This document shows, in pieces, positions 47,598 to 55,251 of a stretch of DNA of 64,000 nt (its first letter is position 1; every line of letters starts with the position of its first letter). A program made the translations under genes and the position numbers. Source of the stretch: Gambelia wislizenii (taxonomy: Eukaryota; Chordata; Lepidosauria; Squamata; Crotaphytidae); the NCBI GenBank assembly GCA_030847615.1, contig JAUMIR010000001.1, forward strand, positions 250,111,187 to 250,175,186. The letters run 5' to 3'. The notes beneath the pieces were generated by a model, which made no database searches, was not told the DNA's origin, and worked only from the letters and a program-made list of their open reading frames with translations.

Positions 47598-47765
47598 TCT
47601 TATACCACATCAGGCCATCCAGTTATGTAGTGCCTCCGCAGACCAACAGTGGTCTCTAGTATTTCAGTCACAGGTCTTCTATCCTTGTTTGGAGATGATG
47701 GGGAATTGAACCTGGGAACTCTTGCATGCAAAACATATGCTCCACCACTGAGTCCATTGCTGCCC
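47598..47765 (-). mobile_element. tRNA-derived SINE (third family), minus copy
   Basis: Reverse complement reads GACTCAGTGGTGGAGCATAT (A box) and CCCAGGTTCAATTCCCC (B box), then CTGGATGGCCTGATGTGGTA, the usual 'GTCTGATTCAGTATAAGGCA' end in decayed form. Confidence 0.75.
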
Positions 47766-47774
47766 TGTAGTTCA

Positions 47775-47985
47775 GTATGGAAGACACCATAGCTAAATGG
47801 CAGAGCACATGTTTAAAATTTAAGCACAGGCCCTGTTTCAGTCTTGAGGGCTTCTAGTTTAAACGATTTTGGGTAGGAAAGATGGGAAATGCCCAAATCT
47901 TTGGAGACAGGAACTTGTAGCAGATGGCAGCAAGCTTAGATGGACAGATACCAGTAGTCTAATATAGCAGCTTCATATGGAATAC
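47775..47985 (+). mobile_element. tRNA-derived SINE (third family), plus copy
   Basis: ATAGCTAAATGGCAGAGCAC head, AGGCCCTGTTTCAGTC in place of the B box, and the end CAGTAGTCTAATATAGCAGC-TTCATATGG. It lies head-to-head with the minus copy just before it. Confidence 0.7.
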
Positions 47986-48202
47986 TGGGAAAACGTCTCT
48001 CCCCTTTCATTGTTTACAAGAAATATTGACTGGTTCATATCCAACTACTAAGATACTATGAAGACTTCTTTTAATATCCTACAGATAGAACTTTTGATGG
48101 GTGCATTCCTTGGCATATTTCCTAAACAGCCAGTCCAACAGGAATGGTTACAGTAAGGAAATGGAGAGAAAATATGTTCTTGATTTTGAAAAATAACAGT
48201 CA

Positions 48203-48299
48203 CTAAATACCAATGGGCTAAGACTCGAAAAAGCTGCTGTGTATGTTTCAGAGTGTATAGGAAGTGATCACATATAGATGTTACCTGAAATTAAACAAT
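48203..48299 (+). repeat. Left inverted arm of the compound PLE locus (first part)
   Basis: GGGCTAAGACTCGAAAAAGC…GTGTATAGGAAGTGATCACA-TATAGATGTTACCTGAAATT is the reverse complement of 50314-50417. The arm resumes at 48457 after the SINE and runs to about 48485. Confidence 0.85.
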
Positions 48300-48456
48300 G
48301 AGTACCCGGCTTGTGGGGGACAATTAGCTAACACACATTGGAAGCTGCTTCTTGCAGTGTAGATGTGTAAATTGCTATTGCTTAAAACAATTTGTAAGCT
48401 GCTCTGATAGCCTTTTGGCTGAAGAGCGGGGAATAAATAAGTAAATAATAAAAATA
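48300..48456 (+). mobile_element. 5'-truncated L2-tailed tRNA SINE inserted in the PLE arm
   Basis: It starts in the SINE body (GAGTACCCGGCTTGTGGGGG) and ends GAAGAGCGGGGAATAAATAA. Target duplication AAACAAT is at 48293-48299 and 48457-48463. The uninterrupted partner arm at 50314-50330 serves as an empty site. Confidence 0.9.
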
Positions 48457-48529
48457 AAACAATAGAAAAGAACATGTAATTGACTGCTGTAATGTCTATT
48501 TGCCAGACTAAGGAAGTTTTTTTTATATG

Positions 48530-48830
48530 TTAGAATTTGTCCCTGTAATAAACTATACATAGGACGCACCAGCCACTTGTTGAAGACGCATTTAATAGAA
48601 CACAAAAGCAAATTAAGGACAGGGGCAGGTGACACAACATTATATGAATTTTTTTTTATTAAAAGACATCATTATGATTCCTTTAGGTTTTGTGTCATAG
48701 AAGCCCCTCAAATATGATCGGGGCTTGAATCTAACACTGTTCTTTTAAGAAGAGAAGCAATTTGGTCTTTTCTCTTAAGATCTGTAGTCCCACATGGGTT
48801 TAATGAGCAATTAAACTTCAGCTGTTTTTT
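48530..48830 (+). pseudogene. Penelope-like element GIY-YIG endonuclease remnant
   Basis: The frame beginning near 48527 encodes YVRICPCNKLYIGRTSH, then KTHLIEHKSKLRTG, the GIY-YIG nuclease pattern of PLEs: an N-terminal CPC before the (K/L)YIG variant, followed by R..EH. Frames then shift and a stop interrupts, but pieces matching the rest of the domain follow (RFCVIEAP-like, LLRREAIWFFSL-like), ending near 48830. The reverse transcriptase part is absent. The copy is dead. Confidence 0.75.
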
Positions 48831-49154
48831 GTGATATTCTCTGCTAAACCATCTCTGTTCTTAAGCTATTTAAGTAGCTCTCTGCAACTTGGTTACATAA
48901 TGTGTGGAATATATCTTCTTGACTGTAAGTAAACTACTCATTGATTATTTGAAAAAGTGTCATTCATTGTTTGTATTTACTATTGTAAGGATAAGTTTGT
49001 AATGATAAATGGTATTCTTTATAGATACAGAATTACAAGTTGTTATTGGTTATCCAGTAAAAAAAGTGGCAAAAATATTCTTACTGAGGAGGATATTCAA
49101 AACGTCTTGATATTCCTGGGCTGGGTGTATAAGATCTCTGAGAATCACCAGGCC

Positions 49155-49420
49155 CCTTTGAGAATCATAGTTGGGAAACTTGACATTTCACAATCTTCTT
49201 GAGAGCCACAGTTGGTAACTTTATAAATGCAAATGTTACATGTTAAAAAATCTTTTTGAAAGCTACAAGTGCAGAGAAGCTTCACAAGTTCAAATGGACA
49301 TTTCAGAGCCTTTTTGAGAGTCAAAGTTGGGAAGCTTTAGTGCCAAACAGTTGTTAAGAATTTCTACAAGTTTAAATGGACATTATAGAGCCTTCTTGAG
49401 AACCATAGTCAGGAAATTGT
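49155..49420 (+). repeat. Degenerate tandem repeat, ~57 to 80-bp units
   Basis: TTGAGAG(C/T)CA-AGTTGG-AA-CTT begins units at about 49158, 49199, 49255, 49313 and 49395, followed by AAGTT(C/T)AAATGGACATT and AGAGCCTT(T/C). It lies 3' of the PLE endonuclease remnant. Confidence 0.6.
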
Positions 49421-49461
49421 AGGCATTTAGGGCATTTTGTGTTGTGAATTGTATGTTTGTA

Positions 49462-49940
49462 AAGTTGAAGGCTTTCACAGCCGGCATCCATAGATTTTCC
49501 TTGGTTCCCCCCCCCCCTGCTGTGAGGCCCTGTTCTGGAATAGTTTCTGTCTGTTGTTTTGCCTGCATCTGTGGCTGGCATCTTCAGAGAATGCTTGGGT
49601 AGGAGTGTGTCTGGGGTTTATATGCTGTGAAGCCCTGTTGGGGAGTATATGTAAATTTGTGTAATTGAATGGTTAGTTTCTGGGTACAGAAATGCAAGGC
49701 TCGTTAGTGTCTGTTTGGCTAATGGTTGGTTGATGGGCCATTATCTGCTGGGAATCCCCATGTCCCTGGGTGGAATTCCTTTGTAAGTGTTGAGTTTTGA
49801 TTCTATTGTATTTCAAAACTGGGAGCCAGATTTTGTTTACTTTTAAGGTTTCTTCTTTCCTGTTGAAGTTGTCCAGGTGTTTGTGGATTTTAATAGCTTC
49901 TCTATGCATTCTGACATGATAGTTGTTGGCCTGGTCCAGA
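49462..49940 (-). mobile_element. Penelope-like element 3' part, minus arm of a fold-back
   Basis: In reverse complement it gives QANNYHVRMHREAIKIHKHL, FNRKEETLKVNKIWLPVL, then the 3' UTR with ACAGATGCAGGCAAAACA and the terminus GGATGCCGGCTGTGAAAGCC. It is the same family as 22372-22806. Confidence 0.88.
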
Positions 49941-50293
49941 GTGCAGTAGCAGAACATGTTAAAAACCAACCTGGACATAAAATGTTATTAAAAAACACAG
50001 AAATTCTGTACCAGGCCAACAACTACCATGTCAGAATGCACAGAGAAGTACAAACTTGTGTTTGAAATCCACAAACACCTGGACAACTTCAACAGGAAAG
50101 AAGAAACCTTAAAAGTAAACAAAATACACTCCTACCCAATATACATTCCTACCCAACCATTATCTGAAGATACCAGCCACAGATGCAGGTGAAACTTAAG
50201 AAATAAACTATTCCAGAGCACAGCCTCACAGCCTGGAAAAAAAACAAGGAAAATCTATGGATGCCGGCCATGAAAGCCTTCGACTTCACAGTC
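49941..50293 (+). mobile_element. Penelope-like element 3' part, plus arm of a fold-back
   Basis: VAEHVKNQPGHKMLLKNTEI, then LYQANNYHVRMHRE, the end of the GIY-YIG region. It continues to the same 3' terminus (GGATGCCGGCCATGAAAGCC) in direct orientation. An internal ~150 bp of the 3' part is missing relative to the minus arm. Confidence 0.88.
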
Positions 50294-50417
50294 AATTTAT
50301 ATGTTCTTTTCTATTGTTTAATTTCAGTTAACATCTATATGTGATCAATTCCTATACACGCTGAAACAGTTATATAACAGCAGCTTTTTGAGTCTTAGCT
50401 CATCAGTGTTTAAAGAG
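50291..50417 (-). repeat. Right inverted arm of the compound PLE locus
   Basis: Reverse complement of 48203-48299 plus 48457-48485: CTCATCAGTG at the outer end, ATCTATATGTGATCAATTCC, and GTTCTTTTCTATTGTTTAAT at the inner side. Confidence 0.85.
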
Positions 50418-51690
50418 TAATTCTAGAGGTGGGTTCCAGGAAATAACAAACCTACCAGCTGAAGCCTCCTTCATTTGCCATTATGAGCTGGGTTAATTAA
50501 AAATCTATCATTTTTTATATATCCTTTTGTTGAACTAACAGCAAGAACCTTATTTAAGAATGTCAGCTGTGTATTAAATACATTCTAATGAAATTGGAAA
50601 CATTCACTATTGTTGAAGCTCTTTACATGCACACAGTGGAACACTAATGTGATCTAGGTGCATTCAAATACATACATGGAGTCACAAAATACTGTACTTG
50701 TGATCTTACCCATTAATTAGTTTAGTGGAAGGCGGTTGGGAGAATGTGTATGTAACACAGAATTTGGGAAAGTTACTTCTTTGGATTATAACCAATAAAG
50801 CCAATAGACAGGAGCCAAGATTACAGAGGTAGCCCCTTATACTATGCATAAGGGTTGTTATAATAGTGAAGGTATAGAATACCTTTGATATCTCTTTGCA
50901 GTAATGGAAAGCAGTTTATTGCTGGAAAATAGGATCAAATTCTCACTAGAACAGTGCTGGTTAGACTCTCTGATGTATGGGACCAGAAAGTTTTTCTCCA
51001 GTATGCCAGGGACTGGCAACATATTTATGCCGATTAGCTACAATTGTTTGTTTCTTTCCTTCTTTCCTGGAAACTTCCCAGGGACCGGCAGCCAACTCAA
51101 GAATTAGCAAAAGTCTACAGACCACCACTTTGAGTAGCACTACACTACCATCTTCGCATAGTGCTTGCTGCCACAAGATGTAGACATGATCACTATTTTC
51201 AAAGACAGGCAAATTAATGGAGAATAAATCTGGCTACAAAGATGTGATTTTAAAAGTGGTCTAGTTAAAGAAAGAGGACTTAACCTGTGTATGGGCCATT
51301 TCTGTATGTATTTAACGATTGCGTATTTAACTTTTAACATTTTGATCAACATAATTCCCCTAAATGTAGAAAAAAAATTAAAGGTGTAGCTGGAACCATT
51401 AAAATTATGGCAGCATTTTGTGCAGATAGGGCCATGTACAGTAACAGCTCATTCAGCTGGATCCAGGCTTTCCTTGCCAGCAGGCAAGGAAAACTCCCAG
51501 CAGCAGAAAGGGCTGCAGGGGAATTAGCAAAGGTCGCCTCCTCCATTTTCAATCAGAAGAATCTTTCAACTGGTTAAGAAGCCTTCCATGTAAGGAAGGA
51601 CTCCTTCCTTTTGCGGGCAGCAAAATTTGCATCCAATAAATTATATGAAGCAGAGCTAAACGACATTCATGCCATGTCTTGATTAACACA

Positions 51691-51951
51691 GCCTCAGTAC
51701 CCTAAAGGCACAAGATCTTGTCTGATCTTGGAAGCTAATCAGGGTGGGTCCTGGTTAGTACTTGGATGGGAGACCACCAATGAATACCAGCTGCTGTAGG
51801 CTATATTTCAGAGAAAAGAACTAGGCAAACCACCTCTTGAGTATTTTCCAAAGAAAATGCTATGAAATTCATGGGATCACCACATGTCAGCAGACAGTTT
51901 GAAGGTGTGTGCACACGCACACACACACACAGAGCAAGAGAAAGAGGAGGA
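51691..51951 (+). mobile_element. 5S-rRNA-derived SINE, copy 3, complete with target duplication
   Basis: 51691-51802 aligns with the whole of vertebrate 5S rRNA: GCCT start, GATCTTGTCTGATCTTGGAA, GGTTAGTACTTGGATGGGAG and CTGCTGTAGGCT end. The internal promoter blocks (A box, C box) are recognisable. The specific tail with ATGAAATTCATGGGATCACC follows, then CAGTTTGAAGG, then (CA)n. The 9-bp duplication ATTAACACA is at 51682-51690 and 51952-51960. The duplication and tail show a retroposon, not a 5S gene. Confidence 0.93.
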
Positions 51952-52031
51952 ATTAACACACATTTAGTAAATGGTAACCATATGCTTTTTTTAAAAAAAA
52001 TATTTTTGTGTTCTGCCTTCAGCTGATGGTT

Positions 52032-52254
52032 CAGTAGGACCCCGTATCCACTGATTCAGTTATCCACAGGACACAAAACAGCACACCTAACGTAGAGTCT
52101 TCTTAGAAAATGTGTCCTCTCTAGCCATTTTCTAGGTCCTCCAAGGCAACTCTGTTATTTTAAACTGGAAGTCCCATTATTTTCAATATTATCCATGGTT
52201 TTGGTATCCATGGGGCCCCCAGAACCAATCCCAGTGGATACAGGGGTCCTGCTG
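52032..52254. mobile_element. Tigger/pogo-like MITE
   Basis: The left end CAGTAGGACCCCGTATCCAC and the inverted right end CAGCAGGACCCCTGTATCCAC match. The inner part contains TATCCATGG mirrored blocks. TA follows the right end at 52255. Confidence 0.75.
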
Positions 52255-52459
52255 TATTATTTGTGTAGCTGCTAAATTTCATAAGGGGAGGAAAGATAAT
52301 GTTTGGAAAGTGGAAGGCAATAGGAAAAGAGGACGCCTGCATTCCAGATGGATTGATTCTATAATTAAAGCTATGGCCATTCCACACAGTCAAAGGCTTT
52401 CTTTGCATCTCAAATAATAGTGCTGTTTTTATTGTACAGATGTTGGGAGTACTGTACAT

Positions 52460-52780
52460 CTTTAGATGATAGTACTGATATTAAACCTAGCTGATTTTAA
52501 TTAGTAAATTTGTGAGTTACTCAGTAAGCAAACTAAATCCAATTAATTGGTGAACCAGCAAACATTAGTTAACTAAATGATCAATAACATCAGAGGATCA
52601 CTAAATGAAATACATGTATCCAATTAGCTTAGCCCAGCATTTCACTTTTTAAATGATTCCTCGTGTCCTTTAATGTGTTAGGAATAACAGATTAGTCAAT
52701 CCGTCATCCCAGATCTCATGAAGTGACTGACTGTGTTTGTAACTGGAAAAATAAGCCACTGTGAAATATGCTCTAAGGGG
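52460..52780. promoter_or_regulatory. Repeat-free, homeodomain-site-rich block (candidate conserved element)
   Basis: Many TAAT/ATTA cores (TTTTAATTAGTAAA, CCAATTAATTGG palindrome, ACATTAGTTAAC, CAATTAGC) in a stretch without a recognised repeat, 11 kb downstream of PLEKHM3. Function is inference. Confidence 0.28.
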
Positions 52781-53784
52781 TTGTACGCTGTTAAATAATG
52801 AGTTCCAAAGCTTGGCACTGGAAACAGCCATATTGAAATTTTACCTTTTCAGTATTTTGAAGATTGATTAGAACTGTTCATTAGCTGCATTAGTGAAATT
52901 CTACACCATATAGGAGTTTGAATGTGCACATTTCTTTGCTTTGTATCAGTTCAGCTCCTCCCTATGCTCTTTACTCGGGTTTACTTACAAACCTGGAGAA
53001 TTTAGACTTTCCCCCAAGTTTGTATGAGGGAAAATACTCATAATCAAACTATTACGTTCTAGCTGCTAACTTAAATCTGACAATAAACTAGATTATTTAT
53101 TTGAAGAAGTCCCATTATTTTGTTGGGTTTTGTTTGTTGTACTTTCTCATGTGTGTCAAACCTGTTTTTAAATACTGCAGTGGAGACAGTATCTTTAATT
53201 TATTTATACATGTATTGTTTTGTTTAACTGTATGTTCAAATTATTTGCTACTGAATCAATGTGCTTCATTTGTTATTATTAATTATCCATGTTATTTGTG
53301 CCACTCAAGTGAGTTAGATTCATGTTGTCATGTATCTGAATATGGGTCTCCTTAGAGTGCAATCTTGTATATGTCTACTCAAAAGTAAGTGCCATTAAAT
53401 TTAATGGAGCTTACTCTCAGCTAAGTGTGTATAAGATAGCAGTCTAAGTTACTCATGTCCATAGCTGAGGAGCACCAGTCCTTGTTGATTAAAAGACAGC
53501 ACTCAATAAACAGCATAATAAAAGCTTGTCATCTCCAGAATTCCTTGTGTGTCACATCTACCAGAATAAGAATAAAGTCACACATCATGTGAAGCCCCAC
53601 AGACGTTAACTGGAGACGTGTATGTGCTTTGCTTTCCTATTATAATTAATGAGATTCAATTAGCTTCGTGTTGTCTACATCTGGCTTTGGGTAATTGATT
53701 CAAGTGTTGACTTGTGTTAGTAAGAACCCTCTGAGAGGCAGTTGTTTGTCCAACTCTATTCAGTTCCTGTATAATCTTTCACAA

Positions 53785-53996
53785 GAGCCAATGTAGTATA
53801 GTGGTTTGAGCATTGGACTAGGACACTGGGAGAGTAGGGTTGGAGTCTCGGCTTGGCTATGGAATCCCCCTGGGTGACCTTGACCAAACCACACTATCTC
53901 AGCCTCAGAGGAATGCAAAGGCAAAGGGCCTCTGAACAAATTTTGCCAAGAAAACCCCATGATAGGTTTGTGTGTTGAAGGCACACAACAGCAGCC
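53785..53996 (+). mobile_element. Sauria-type tRNA SINE with target duplication
   Basis: GAGCCAATGTAGTATAGTGG head, TTTTGCCAAGAAAACCCCAT body and TTGAAGGCACACAACAGCAG tail. The 14-bp duplication ATAAT(C/A)TTTCACAA is at 53771-53784 and 53997-54010 (one mismatch). Confidence 0.9.
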
Positions 53997-54339
53997 ATAA
54001 TATTTCACAATAGGTTTATTCCTCCAGTAAATGCCAAAGCAGCCTAACACTTGTTTTGACTATACTTCCTAATCCACATTCCCCCATATTGTTAGAATTC
54101 ATACTTTGTGCCAGTGTTTAATCTACTGTGTGTTTAATTGTGTTTAATTGTGAGAGACCAGGAACAATTGTGGAGCAATTCTAAAGCTAAAAAGGCATTT
54201 CTGCCCCTCATATATTTAGGGGGAAAATTACATGTGACCAGCATGGACATGAGTAGATAATAGAACATTTTTAACTGTCAGCTCCCTTTTTATCTTCTCT
54301 TCCTTGGCTATACTGCTGTGTAGAATGAAGAAATGAGTA

Positions 54340-55249
54340 TGAGATCTGTCTAGTAAATAACGAGACTGTGTTTCCACCTTTCAGACAAATCAGAAAGAAC
54401 TGATTGTGAACGCTTGAGTGGTGACCTTGAACATGTCCAAACCTACATGACAAACATCAACACTCTCGGCTGTTCAGTTAATTGTCAGTCGTCATATAAA
54501 GCAGCTGTGTTGTTGTGTGCTGGAAAAATACTAAGTTTAAAAGTCGAGCAACGTGACATTCTGCAGCAACTTGAGGTGGACCCAAACTTTTTTCAAGAAA
54601 TCATCACTTGTGATGAAACCTGGATCTTCCAGTATCATCCTGAGACAGAACAACAGTCCATGCACTAGAAAACACCATCATCACCAAGAATGAAAAAAAG
54701 CACATCAAAACAAGTCCACATTCAAAGCCATGCTCATTGGAGTTTTTGGCATCAAGGGTGTAATTTTGGCAGAATGGGTTCCAGAAGGCAGAACAGTGAA
54801 CCAGCATTATTATAAGGAAGTTTGACAAAGCTGAGAGAAAGAGTCAGGAAAAAAAGGCCAGAACTATGGGGAAATGATTTCATTCTTCATCAAGACAATG
54901 CACCTGCTCACACAGCACTTTCTATGAAGCAGTTTTTGGCCAATAAATGCATTACTACACTTGAACATCCTCCATATTCACCAGATTTGGCACCATGCGA
55001 TTTGTTTCTTTTCCCTAAAGTTTAAAGAGACACATTTTGAGTCAACTGATGTGGTAAAGAAGAAAACAGCAGATGTGTTGAAACAGCTGACAGAAACTGA
55101 TCTGCACCACGCCTTTGACCAACGGAAAACAAGACTGCGTCGGTGTGTGAGTGTGAACGGGGAGTATATTGAAGGGGACAAGCATTAGAATTGTAATACA
55201 CTAACCCATCTTTATATTATCAGTCTCGTTATTTAATAGACAAACCTCA
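54340..55249 (+). pseudogene. Mariner transposon with both terminal inverted repeats, internally deleted
   Basis: The left end TGAGATCTGTCTAGTAAATA… and the right end, inverted, TGAGGTTTGTCTATTAAATA… match over ~29 bp. TA lies at 54338-54339 and 55250-55251. The transposase is a DD34D mariner: CDETWIFQYHPET (first D block), LHQDNAPAH (second) and YSPDLAPCDLFLFPK (third), then KKKTADVLKQLTETDL and a GEYIEGDKH C-terminus. The N-terminal DNA-binding half is mostly missing (910 bp overall against ~1.3 kb for an intact element), and stops or frame shifts occur near 54668, 54824 and 55020. Cannot encode a transposase, but the ends could still be a substrate. Confidence 0.92.
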
Positions 55250-55251
55250 TA

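Noticed and set aside
51691..51802. Possible functional 5S rRNA gene
   Set aside because: Substitutions at conserved positions, a SINE-specific tail, a 9-bp target duplication, and two further copies with the same tail show a retroposon.
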